Assembly (NCBI GenBank): GCA_020349865.1
Contig: CP070700.1
Span: forward strand, 4,714,157 to 4,727,312
Direction: 5' to 3'
DNA length: 13,156 bases
Source: Desulfobacteraceae bacterium
GTDB taxonomy: Bacteria > Desulfobacterota > DSM-4660 > Desulfatiglandales > Desulfatiglandaceae
Shown: positions 1 through 6,767 of the stretch, one piece after another
Numbering within the stretch: position 1 is the stretch's first letter
Layout: the number at the start of each line of letters is the position of its first letter
Made by a program: the position numbers and the translations under genes
Notes under the pieces: model-generated
Told to the model about the DNA's origin: nothing
Databases searched by the model: none
What the model saw: only the letters and a program-made list of their open reading frames with translations

Positions 1-194
1 GGTGCATCTAAGAATTCCTCAAGCTCTGCCCTGTTCTCTCGTTCCCTGTTACCACCTTTAAAACCTGAAAGCAATTCCCCGACGCTGATGGAACAAATAG
101 CGATTTTATGGGCTCGCTGTAAGGCGGAAACGGTTTCAGGATCACCCCTCAATGCATGGGAGTAAATATTTGTGTCTATAAGCATTTTTTTCAT
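1..194 (-). CDS. vapC: VapC-like PIN-domain toxin, N-terminal 64 residues (cut by window edge)
   Basis: The leftward frame reads MKKMLIDTNIYSHALRGD and continues to the window edge, so only about half of a usual ~130-residue PIN protein is present. PIN toxins are Mg-dependent ribonucleases that cut tRNA or other RNA when their antitoxin is lost. Visible family signs are the first acidic residue in the LIDTNIYS motif (D7) and the second acidic position in SVGELLSG (E40); the remaining acidic residues lie outside. The start at 194 is chosen because its ATG overlaps the antitoxin stop as ATGA (191-194), the classic translational coupling of vapBC pairs; a second ATG at 185 is possible. Family call is firm; RNA target unknown. 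Confidence 0.85.
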   Translation of the reverse strand, partial: MKKMLIDTNIYSHALRGDPETVSALQRAHKIAICSISVGELLSGFKGGNRERENRAELEEFLDA

Positions 195-451
195 GACCAG
201 AGCTCCTTATCTATCTTCCGTTCCGCATCAATTTTCCCCTGGATCCGGTCAAATTCTTCTTTAGACCACCTTCCGAAAATATGGTCCATGTCGTGATGAA
301 CCACGGTGAATTGTTTTTCTTTCTTCATACCCAGGTGTTGCTTGATAGTGTCTAATACAAATTGATTTACGCTCTTGCCTTCCTTTTTGGCAACATGCTT
401 TAGTTTTTCGACCAAAGAAGGTTCTAAGCCCCTGACCGTTATTGTTTTCAT
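191..451 (-). CDS. vapB: VapB/FitA-type ribbon-helix-helix antitoxin
   Basis: A protein of 86 residues. The N-terminal half (MKTITVRGLEPSLVEKLKHVA, then KSVNQFVLDTIKQHL) is a ribbon-helix-helix DNA-binding domain: one beta strand and two helices with the SVNQFV turn. The C-terminal tail, with HDMDHIFGRWSKEEF and KIDKELW, matches the toxin-wrapping tail of antitoxins paired with PIN toxins. It would neutralise the toxin encoded just downstream (4-nt ATGA overlap) and repress its own operon. The start at 451 is preferred over an upstream ATG at 466 because GAGAGGTG sits 6-7 nt before it, and the upstream ATG would itself lie ahead of that ribosome site. A sigma-70 promoter and palindromes lie just upstream. 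Confidence 0.85.
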   Translation of the reverse strand: MKTITVRGLEPSLVEKLKHVAKKEGKSVNQFVLDTIKQHLGMKKEKQFTVVHHDMDHIFGRWSKEEFDRIQGKIDAERKIDKELWS

Positions 452-472
452 AATGACACCTCTCATTTATAA

Positions 473-505
473 TGCTATCACATATAGCAATCATTATGAT
501 ATCAT
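473..505. promoter_or_regulatory. Two palindromes at the vapBC start point, probable autorepression operators
   Basis: A perfect 10-bp palindrome ATGATATCAT (496-505) overlaps the -10 box and start point. A second inverted repeat, TGCTAT-N5-ATAGCA (473-489), lies in the early leader. Ribbon-helix-helix antitoxins bind short palindromes in their own promoters, so these are the natural candidates. The palindromes are seen directly; their use is inferred. Confidence 0.5.
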
Positions 506-532
506 GATAAAGATTTCTTATGGAAATGTCAA
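504..532 (-). promoter_or_regulatory. Sigma-70 promoter of the vapBC pair
   Basis: On the minus strand TTGACA (527-532) is followed after exactly 17 nt by TATCAT (504-509). This is a perfect -35 box and a good -10 box with ideal spacing. Transcription would begin near 497, giving a leader of about 45 nt before the antitoxin start. Confidence 0.7.
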
Positions 533-647
533 ACGAAGCTTCTTCCTCGGTATGCAGTATCGACCAAGACTATTATTTGTTGTGTTTTTTTTAAAAGATG
601 GTAATTAGTCATTACTCCCCCTTATTTTTATGGCAATTCCGTCGTCT

Positions 648-676
648 TTGAGCTCACAGAAGTCGTAGAATATAAA
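648..676 (+). promoter_or_regulatory. Possible nadE promoter
   Basis: TTGAGC (648-653), a 17-nt spacer and TATAAA (671-676) resemble a sigma-70 promoter. The predicted start (about 683) lies only ~15 nt before nadE and almost on its AAGAGG ribosome site, which weakens the call. Nothing else is recognised between 533 and 697. Confidence 0.3.
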
Positions 677-697
677 AAATAAAGAGGAATTAAAAAA

Positions 698-2434
698 ATG
701 CGGACGTTAAGGATTGGGATGGCCCAGATTAACACGACCGTTGGGGACCTTAAGGGCAATACCAAAAAAATTTTGCATTACATTGAACAGGGGAAAAACC
801 TTGGAGTTGATCTGATCACTTTTCCGGAACTTGCCATCACGGGCTACCCGCCCGAGGATCTCCTGCTTATGCCACAGTTTGTTAAGGCGAATCTGGACTG
901 TCTGGAAAAGATAATAAAAGCCACTTCCGGGCTCTGCGCCATTGTCGGTTTCGTTGATAAAAAGGACGACATCTACAATGCCGCGGCCATAATTCATGAA
1001 AAAGAATTAGCCTCGGTCTATCATAAAATATATCTTCCCAATTATGGGGTCTTTGATGAACACAGGTATTTTCAGGCAGGAAGCGAAATACCGGTATTCA
1101 ACTTTGGAAAAGCCGTCATTGGGCTAAACATCTGTGAGGACATCTGGTATCCAGAAGGCCCCACTACTACCCAAGCCCTAAAAGGCTACGCAGAATTGGT
1201 TGTGAATATTTCTGCCTCTCCCTACCATGCAGATAAGGGAAATAGCAGGAAGAGGATGTTGGCCACCAGGGCAGCAGATAATGTAGTGATTGTGGCCTTT
1301 AATAATCTGGTGGGGGGGCAGGACGAGCTCATCTTTGATGGGGGCAGTATGCTCATGGATCAAAAAGGAACCCTGCTTTGCCAGGGAAAACAGTTTGAGG
1401 AAGACTTTATCGTCACCGATATTAATTTAGACGCAGTCTTTCATCAACGGATCCATGACCCTCGACGAAGAAAAGAAAAACTTACCCGGCCTGACCATGA
1501 AGACAATGTAAAAAGAATAGATCTGAAAAAGGCCAAAACGGAAAAGAAGCCACCCCTCCCTGAAAGAGATATCGCTCCTCTTTCCCGGATGGAGGAGATC
1601 TACCGTGCCCTTTGCTTAGGTGTCTCTGACTATGTGAGAAAAAATGACTTTAAAAAGGTAGTACTTGGACTGAGCGGAGGGATAGATTCTTCTCTTGTGG
1701 CTGCCATTGCTACGGATGCCCTGGGGAAAGAAAATGTCATCGGAGTGGCAATGCCCTCGCCTTACACATCTTCGGAAAGCCAGGAAGATGCGGAAAGACT
1801 TGCCTCGAATCTCGACATAAAATTTTCTTCCGTACCTATAACCGATGTCTTTAAGGCCTATGAGAAAATGCTTGCTTCCGAGTTTCAAGGATTAACACCG
1901 GACGTAACCGAGGAGAACCTCCAAGCCAGGATAAGGGCCAATATCGTCATGGCGCTTTCCAACAAATTTGGCTGGTTGGTCCTAACAACAGGAAATAAAA
2001 GCGAGAGCAGTGTAGGCTACTCCACACTTTATGGCGATATGGCCGGTGGATTTGCCGTCATCAAGGATGTACCAAAAACCGTTGTTTACGAATTGGTCGA
2101 ATATCGAAACAGTTTAGAAAAAACAGACGTTATCCCTCGAAGGGTGCTTGCCAAACCTCCTTCTGCCGAACTGAGGCCTGATCAAAAGGATGTTGACTCC
2201 CTTCCCCCCTATTCTATCCTTGACCCCATCCTTCAGGCCTATGTGGAGGAAGACAAAGACTTAGAGGAAATTGTTAATATGGGGTTTGAGGAAAAGATAG
2301 TAAAAGAGATTATTCGCTTGGTGGATAGAAATGAGTATAAACGTAGGCAATCCCCTCCCGGAATAAAGATCACCCCACGAGCCTTAGGAAAAGACAGAAG
2401 GCTTCCCATCTCCAACAAATTTCGGGTGGGATAA
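698..2434 (+). CDS. nadE: Glutamine-dependent NAD(+) synthetase
   Basis: Makes NAD from nicotinic acid adenine dinucleotide, ATP and glutamine in the cytoplasm, the last step of NAD synthesis. The 578 residues form two domains. Residues 1-~260 are a nitrilase-type glutaminase with the full Glu-Lys-Cys triad: E44 in FPELAITGYPPEDL, K110 in VYHKIYLPNYGVF and C146 in GLNICEDIW. Residues ~295-578 are the synthetase, with the PP-loop LGLSGGIDSS (323-332), ENLQARIRA (406-414), TGNKSE (431-436) and YGDMAGGFAVIKD. A linker rich in Lys joins them. The length is near that of bacterial two-domain enzymes, so the cell can use glutamine as the nitrogen source. The start ATG has AAGAGG 10-11 nt upstream. 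No frame damage is seen. Confidence 0.97.
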   Translation: MRTLRIGMAQINTTVGDLKGNTKKILHYIEQGKNLGVDLITFPELAITGYPPEDLLLMPQFVKANLDCLEKIIKATSGLCAIVGFVDKKDDIYNAAAIIHEKELASVYHKIYLPNYGVFDEHRYFQAGSEIPVFNFGKAVIGLNICEDIWYPEGPTTTQALKGYAELVVNISASPYHADKGNSRKRMLATRAADNVVIVAFNNLVGGQDELIFDGGSMLMDQKGTLLCQGKQFEEDFIVTDINLDAVFHQRIHDPRRRKEKLTRPDHEDNVKRIDLKKAKTEKKPPLPERDIAPLSRMEEIYRALCLGVSDYVRKNDFKKVVLGLSGGIDSSLVAAIATDALGKENVIGVAMPSPYTSSESQEDAERLASNLDIKFSSVPITDVFKAYEKMLASEFQGLTPDVTEENLQARIRANIVMALSNKFGWLVLTTGNKSESSVGYSTLYGDMAGGFAVIKDVPKTVVYELVEYRNSLEKTDVIPRRVLAKPPSAELRPDQKDVDSLPPYSILDPILQAYVEEDKDLEEIVNMGFEEKIVKEIIRLVDRNEYKRRQSPPGIKITPRALGKDRRLPISNKFRVG

Positions 2435-2532
2435 CAAGGACCTTTAATGCACGGTAGAATTCGAACTGATAACGAATAACCACTGCACTTGAGGTTTTCT
2501 GAGAATCACCAAAAGATCCATCTTACAAAACA

Positions 2533-3495
2533 ATGTGGGAAGTCCTTGAGACAGCCAGGTGTGTGACAGAAAAAAGCAGCCAGGTACGAATTGACGCACA
2601 GGCGCTCGGACATTTTTCCCGTAAATTGCTTGATCAAGGAATAGACGTACCACCCTGGGACTCTTTCCATCACTTCTTTGATGCAGGTATGGACATGGTA
2701 TCCTACCTTTTGGTTCTGGATAGTCTTAATTTCTGCTTCTGGCCGCCACAAGGAAAGTCAAAGTGGGAGATCGAATACAAATCGAGAAGAGTATCAGGCT
2801 ATCATGCTCTGGCAGCCTCTCTCAAGAAGGCTCTCGAATCAGGAATGCCCATCATCAAGGCTCAATATTTAGCTCAGCTCTCTTTGAGTGAATTAAAACG
2901 GATTTTAGGTGGGCAAGGAGAATTACAGCTTCTGAAACAACGCCTGCAATCCGTCCATGAACTGGGCAAGTCCCTGCTTGGCGAGTACAGCGGGCTGGGT
3001 TACAGGTTAGTCGAGGCTGCTCAAGGTTCCGCAGTAAGGCTTTCCCGGCTGTTATCCGAAAAAATGCCATCGTTTCGGGACGAAGCAGAATACCATGGGC
3101 ATAAGGTCTTTTTCTATAAGCGGGCCCAACTATTTGCAGCCGATCTCTATGGAGCATTCGGAGGTAAAAACTGGGGTAATTTCAGGGATATGAATAAGTT
3201 AACAGCCTTTGCAGACTATAAACTGCCACAGGTGCTACGCCATCTCGGTATCCTGCACTACTCAAAACCTCTGGCCCGAAAGGTGGATCGACTTGTGTAC
3301 CTTAAGGCAGGCAGTCCCGAGGAAATTGAGATCAGGGCAAACACAATCTGGACAGTTGAGTTGATCAGGGAGGAATTGGAACAAATGGGAAAGGGCTTGA
3401 GGTCATTCGAGATCGATTGGATGCTTTGGAATTTAGGACAGCAAGAAGCTTTCAAGGTAAAGCCGTATCATCGGACCTTGACTGTCTTTTATTGA
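2533..3495 (+). CDS. DUF2419/Qng1-family queuosine nucleotide N-glycosylase (queuine salvage)
   Basis: A 320-residue cytoplasmic protein of the 'queuosine salvage' family (DUF2419, eukaryotic Qng1/C9orf64). Characterised members release queuine base from queuosine 5'-monophosphate so it can be reused by tRNA-guanine transglycosylase. Family marks in order: the VLETARCVTEKSSQVRI opening, SLNFCFWP (64-71), FFYKRAQLFAADLYGAF (193-209), LTAFADYKLPQVLRHLG (223-239) with the conserved Asp in FADY, EIEIRANTIW (264-273), and the EIDWMLWNLGQ end motif (293-303). Length equals the family norm. It lies 98 nt after nadE on the same strand, but no clear ribosome site precedes ATG 2533; an in-frame TGA at 2500 and no other start codon after it leave this as the only good start. 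The family call is strong; activity here is inferred. Confidence 0.85.
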   Translation: MWEVLETARCVTEKSSQVRIDAQALGHFSRKLLDQGIDVPPWDSFHHFFDAGMDMVSYLLVLDSLNFCFWPPQGKSKWEIEYKSRRVSGYHALAASLKKALESGMPIIKAQYLAQLSLSELKRILGGQGELQLLKQRLQSVHELGKSLLGEYSGLGYRLVEAAQGSAVRLSRLLSEKMPSFRDEAEYHGHKVFFYKRAQLFAADLYGAFGGKNWGNFRDMNKLTAFADYKLPQVLRHLGILHYSKPLARKVDRLVYLKAGSPEEIEIRANTIWTVELIREELEQMGKGLRSFEIDWMLWNLGQQEAFKVKPYHRTLTVFY

Positions 3496-3761
3496 TGTTA
3501 GCGTGGTAGTAGGACAGGTCAATGGAAACTCATCAAAATTCCTTTTTTTAATACCAGGAGCAGGATTGTGCAAACCAATGGATACAGTAGCTATTCGACA
3601 TAATGGAGCCTTTTTTGAAGGAACGTCCTGTTGAACACAGAGCTGCCTACCTTACTGATGCCTCTGTACTCTCACCAGCTTTCGGTAATCCTCCAACATT
3701 AATCCGTGGTCCCGGGAAGTCCGCAATGAAACATAAGTCGGATGAGTTCTGTTACATTTAA
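3491..3761 (+). pseudogene. Remnant of an M20-family metallopeptidase (ArgE/DapE-like)
   Basis: Two short fragments in different frames resemble the two ends of an M20 zinc hydrolase. The first (3491-3640) reads VVVGQVNGNSSKFLFLIPG and then KPMDTVAI, like the region around the HxDTV metal motif but with the His lost and a stop soon after. The second (3603-3761) reads LTDASVLSPAFGNPPTLIRG, then PGKSAMKHKSDEFCYI. This is like the C-terminal 'TDA..L...GiPTv.fGPG....H..DEfv' block. Most of the ~400-residue protein is missing between them, so this is a scar. The second fragment ends at a TAA formed within the left end of the foldback element. A frame after that element (3947-4012, ISSRNLYENCRKVV) could be the former C-terminus. 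The C-terminal match is fair; the N-terminal one is weak. Confidence 0.4.
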
Positions 3762-3940
3762 CCCAGATTGTGCAGTAGTCTCCTACTGCGACTTGAAAAT
3801 CCTTGCTACAACGCTTGTTTCCCGATTTTGTTCCTCGACATATTTATTAATATGCCTACGTCACAAAATCGCTCCAACTGCGCGTTTCGCTATGGTTTTC
3901 TGCGCCTCGCTACGGATTCTACCGCACGATCTGGGTTTAA
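3757..3940. repeat. 184-bp foldback / MITE-like element
   Basis: The ends form an inverted repeat of 22 nt with 19 matches (3757-3778 against 3919-3940; core AACCCAGATYGTGC). Nearer the centre a second pair of arms is perfect over 9 nt (CGATTTTGT at 3823-3831, ACAAAATCG at 3863-3871), and a third, CATAT/ATATG, closes around 3844-3849. All share a centre near 3847, so a single strand could fold into one long imperfect hairpin. The left arm also carries a small hairpin, GCAGTAG-TCTC-CTACTGC (3772-3789). TTAA lies at both ends (3758-3761, 3937-3940), as expected for a TTAA-targeting mobile element such as the IS1380 type; this family link is a guess. No protein is encoded. Confidence 0.7.
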
Positions 3941-4066
3941 ACTCGAATAAGCAGTAGAAACCTCTACGAAAATTGCAGAAAAGTGGTGCGGGTGAAAAGA
4001 AAACCCACATGACGGATCTGGACATCGTATTTATCGAACAGTTCAAATCTCTTAACAGGTAGTTCT

Positions 4067-4098
4067 TTTTGACAAATTTTCATAGATTTTGACAAATT
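4067..4098 (+). promoter_or_regulatory. Direct repeat upstream of the sigma-54 promoter, possible activator sites
   Basis: TTTTGACAAATT occurs twice, at 4067-4078 and 4087-4098, exactly 20 bp (two helix turns) apart, so both copies face the same side of DNA. They lie about 110-140 bp before the predicted sigma-54 start, the usual distance for enhancer-binding activators. Each contains TTGACA, but neither has a -10 box at 16-18 nt. The repeat is seen; the binding role is inferred. Confidence 0.4.
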
Positions 4099-4180
4099 CT
4101 TGTATTTTTTGGAACTGGGTTTTCCGGCAATATGAGAGTAACAACCTGAAATCTATACCCATATCCCTAACTTGGCAATA

Positions 4181-4196
4181 TGGCAGGAATTTTGCA
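4181..4196 (+). promoter_or_regulatory. Sigma-54 (-24/-12) promoter of the FHA-GAF gene
   Basis: TGGCAGGAATTTTGCA matches the sigma-54 consensus TGGCACG-N4-TTGCW with one mismatch. It has the required GG (4182-4183), ten bases, then GC (4194-4195). Transcription would start near 4207, giving a leader of about 59 nt before ATG 4266. This argues against the in-frame ATG at 4209, which would sit almost on the start point. Confidence 0.65.
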
Positions 4197-4265
4197 TAGT
4201 TAACTTCATTGTATAGAAACCTTTTCTTTAAGCGACATTTTTGCCCAAGATACGGGAAAGAGGCC

Positions 4266-5168
4266 ATGCATAACCTCACTATTACAGTAGGTCCCTTGAA
4301 AGGCCAAACTTTTGACCTAAATGCAGATCCTTTCCTTATTGGCAGATCATCAAAAAATCATATCCAAATCAAGGACGATGCGATCTCAAGAAAGCAATTG
4401 AAAATCTTCAAAGTGGGCAAAAGGCTGTTCGTTGAAGACCTAAAAAGCACCAACGGCACGTTGATCAATGATGAGATGATTACGCCAGGAGAAAGCGTCG
4501 AAGTAAAGGAAGGGGATACTATTTCTATTGCAAATACTATGATGTGCCTGGGTGAGGATTCTTCTGGCCAGGCCTTAGATATAGAAGCAGGCCAAAATGA
4601 TAAGCCTAAGCCAGCCAAGGAGCGGCGCTCCCAATCGCCCAAGAACCTGGAACTGGTCTATAAGGTGACAGAACTCTTGAGACAGGCGTTGAGTATTGAT
4701 GAAATTATCGATAGGGTCTTGGAATACCTCTTGGATGCCTTCCCAAGGATTGATAGGGTCGCCATCCTGTTATCCGACAATAATAAAAATGAAATAAGAC
4801 GTGTCATTTCAAGATCAAGACAAGATCCAGAAGAATTACACTTCATCTATAACCGAAAAATTGTAAGCCAGGTTATGACAGAGGGCAAGCCGGTAAGTGT
4901 GGCTGATACACATCGCGAAACGCAGGATAATCTTGAAAGCGGTATGGGTACAGTGCAGATTGAGTCCGTTATGTGTGTCCCCATGATCAGTAGCTCTGAA
5001 ATCCTGGGCGCTATCTATATAGATTCAATTCGCAGCCCTTCCGGATTCCGAAAGGATGATATGTTGCTGCTCGAAAGCCTGAGTGGCCCAGTGGCTGTTG
5101 CCATTGAGAAGGCTATGCTTGCTTCCAGGTTGCAAGGGTCCCTGTCTGAGATTAAGATCATTCGATAA
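4266..5168 (+). CDS. FHA-GAF signalling protein
   Basis: 300 residues from ATG 4266, chosen because the FHA fold begins directly (MHNLTITVGPLKG) and GGGAAAGAGG lies just upstream. Residues 1-~95 are a forkhead-associated domain that binds phosphothreonine peptides: GRSSKNHIQI (26-35), SRKQ (41-44, with Gln where His is usual) and DLKSTNGTLIND (58-69). A charged linker (~100-128) leads to a GAF sensor domain at ~135-295, with a DRVAILL strand and the VPMI...GAIYIDS core. No output domain (AAA+, kinase or cyclase) follows. The protein could be a stand-alone adaptor reading Ser/Thr kinase output, or the severed sensory part of a larger regulator. Expression is probably sigma-54 dependent. It is convergent with the next gene, 36 nt away. 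Partner and ligand are unknown. Confidence 0.85.
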   Translation: MHNLTITVGPLKGQTFDLNADPFLIGRSSKNHIQIKDDAISRKQLKIFKVGKRLFVEDLKSTNGTLINDEMITPGESVEVKEGDTISIANTMMCLGEDSSGQALDIEAGQNDKPKPAKERRSQSPKNLELVYKVTELLRQALSIDEIIDRVLEYLLDAFPRIDRVAILLSDNNKNEIRRVISRSRQDPEELHFIYNRKIVSQVMTEGKPVSVADTHRETQDNLESGMGTVQIESVMCVPMISSSEILGAIYIDSIRSPSGFRKDDMLLLESLSGPVAVAIEKAMLASRLQGSLSEIKIIR

Positions 5169-5204
5169 GGGCCTCGTTCGTTTCCCTTGAAATTGACTTT
5201 GCTC

Positions 5205-5576
5205 CTATTCCTTCTGCCACCAAAAATCGTTGCTTCCCACAGGATCAATACACCTCCATTTTCCATCAACCATGGCCTGCGGCGACAGTTCCAATTCGTC
5301 TCGACCACACCTCATAAGGCGATCATAGGTCATAAGCCACCCTATGAACAAACCGTGCCTTTCAAAACTTTGTATGCTGTACTCAGAACAAGATGGGTAC
5401 ATTGGACATTGTGCATGTTTGACCGCTGAAAGATGGTTTAAAGGCCCTTGATAGAATTTAATTGCGGAGCGCATCGGATTAAATGAATACTCGCCTTCAT
5501 CGCTCATCGCCCCTGGATATGCACATGAAATAAGGAAACCAGGGATTATCAACAATAATATCGTTAGTTGCTTCAT
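5205..5576 (-). CDS. YidD-like lipoprotein
   Basis: 123 residues. The N-terminus is a lipoprotein signal: MKQLTILLLIIPGFLISCAY with the lipobox LISC, so C18 would be lipidated. Residues ~50-115 form a YidD (DUF37, 'membrane protein insertion efficiency factor') domain, with CPMYPSCSEYSIQSFERHG (57-75) and GWLMTYDRLMRCGR, and cysteines at 57, 63, 90 and 109. Classic YidD is ~70-85 residues, has an amphipathic N-terminus and sits between rnpA and yidC. This copy has a lipid anchor and stands alone, so it is probably a paralogue with a different site of action. No clear ribosome site precedes ATG 5576. Domain call is strong; function is not known. Confidence 0.8.
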   Translation of the reverse strand: MKQLTILLLIIPGFLISCAYPGAMSDEGEYSFNPMRSAIKFYQGPLNHLSAVKHAQCPMYPSCSEYSIQSFERHGLFIGWLMTYDRLMRCGRDELELSPQAMVDGKWRCIDPVGSNDFWWQKE

Positions 5577-5602
5577 AGTCTATGCTATCAATTCTTAAAG
5601 GC

Positions 5603-5906
5603 TTTGTAACACGTTAACTCTTTGAAAATAGGACAGGATGGGCCATGGGGATCTCTTTTTCAAAAGCCGCATAAGCCGGCCTCATTTCATCGAACGGCAG
5701 ATTTGCCCTAAAATTCAGCCTAGGACAGCCCCAGAAGTGAACCTCCATAAAAGAGGTCATCTTCTCTGCCTGCTCCCCGTCCCTGTTCAAGGCCCAGGGG
5801 GCGTGCCACGAGCTTTGTATAATTTTTGTGATGCGGCTTTTGAAAAAGAGATCCCCATGGCCGTACAATCCACGGTTGGTTTTTCAAAATGCTAAAGTGT
5901 TACAAG
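5603..5906. repeat. ~300-bp element bounded by a perfect 32-bp inverted repeat and outer arms
   Basis: Positions 5641-5672 and 5831-5862 are exact reverse complements over 32 bp. Outside them the symmetry resumes: TTGTAACAC (5604-5612) against GTGTTACAA (5897-5905), and TTTGAAAA (5621-5628) against TTTTCAAA (5881-5888). The centre (5673-5830) is unique. The element fills nearly the whole gap between the YidD-like gene and znuB. Short open frames exist on both strands, but they begin or end inside the repeat arms and match no family I know. It may be a miniature transposable element, an invertible segment, or a large hairpin in the znu transcript. The element is certain; its nature is not. Confidence 0.75.
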
Positions 5907-5947
5907 GTTTTCTAATTCCTTAATTATGAAGAAGGTTTCTCAAAAAA

Positions 5948-6766
5948 TCAAAGATTCCCTCGTTTTGGTTTTAAATGTTCAAACACGATGGAAATGAAGA
6001 AGCAGGTTGCCGCCACCATAATGATGGAGGCCCCTGAAGTTAAATTGAACGAATAAGAAAGCCAGAGGCCGACCGTAGTGAAAATGATGTTCAAAAGGAT
6101 AGAATAGACGATCATTTCTAACAATGATCTAGCATGCTTTTCTGCAATGTAAGGGGGAATCGTTAGCAGGGCAATGACCAGGATCAACCCCACCACCTGA
6201 ATAATCATAACCACAGAAAGGGCTATCATTGCCATAAGGAGGAAATAGAGAATCCTCACCGGAACACCTCTAACCTGGGCAAAGTCCTCATCATAAGAAA
6301 GGGATACCAGGTCATGGTAAAAGTAAGTAACCGTGAGGACAACCAGCCCGTTCAGGACGAGCATCAACCACAGATCTGATGCGGGAACAGTCAGAATGCT
6401 ACCAAAGAGATAACTCATTAAATCCACATTATAGCCTGGTTTCAGATCCAGCAATATAACACCCATGGCCATGCCAACAGCCCAGAGTACCCCGATGATC
6501 GTATCAGCCCTTTGTTTTGTTTTTAAACTCACCGTCGCCATGACTACAGAAATCAAGAGAGAAAAACCCAAAATGCCCAGGAGATACGAGAAGCCAAAGA
6601 AAAAGGCCAGGCCGATTCCCCCATAGGCTGCATGGGCAATGCCCCCTGAAATGAATACTATCCGGTTTACGACGACAAATGTTCCGATTACCCCACACAT
6701 AATGCTTGCAAGGAGACCGGCCATAAGAGCATTTCTCATGAACTCGAGCTGTAAGGCATCCAGCAT
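5948..6766 (-). CDS. znuB: Zinc/manganese-type ABC transporter permease (ABC-3 family, ZnuB-like)
   Basis: 272 residues, almost wholly hydrophobic, with about eight membrane helices; the family forms the inner-membrane channel of ZnuABC/TroABCD importers. Family marks are the LEFMRNALMAGLLASIMCGV opening, VVNRIVFISGGIAHAAYGGI (the loop contacting the ATPase), the KTKQRADTIIGVLWAVGMA segment, and GLILVIALLTIPPYIA in the C-terminal half. The start at 6766 is preferred to an upstream ATG at 6796 because GGGAG lies 6 nt ahead of it and it begins 1 nt after the znuC stop, indicating coupled translation. Last gene of the leftward operon; the inverted-repeat element follows. Confidence 0.9.
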   Translation of the reverse strand: MLDALQLEFMRNALMAGLLASIMCGVIGTFVVVNRIVFISGGIAHAAYGGIGLAFFFGFSYLLGILGFSLLISVVMATVSLKTKQRADTIIGVLWAVGMAMGVILLDLKPGYNVDLMSYLFGSILTVPASDLWLMLVLNGLVVLTVTYFYHDLVSLSYDEDFAQVRGVPVRILYFLLMAMIALSVVMIIQVVGLILVIALLTIPPYIAEKHARSLLEMIVYSILLNIIFTTVGLWLSYSFNLTSGASIIMVAATCFFISIVFEHLKPKRGNL

Positions 6767-6767
6767 C

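Noticed and set aside
4209..4265. Upstream ATG giving a 319-residue FHA-GAF protein
   Set aside because: The extra 19 residues precede the FHA fold, have no ribosome site, and the codon would lie ~2 nt from the predicted sigma-54 start point.
5614..5868. An 84-codon leftward frame (and a similar rightward one at 5638-5895) within the inverted-repeat element
   Set aside because: Their start and end segments are the two arms of the same repeat read in opposite directions, so the shared residues come from symmetry; no family or ribosome site is seen.
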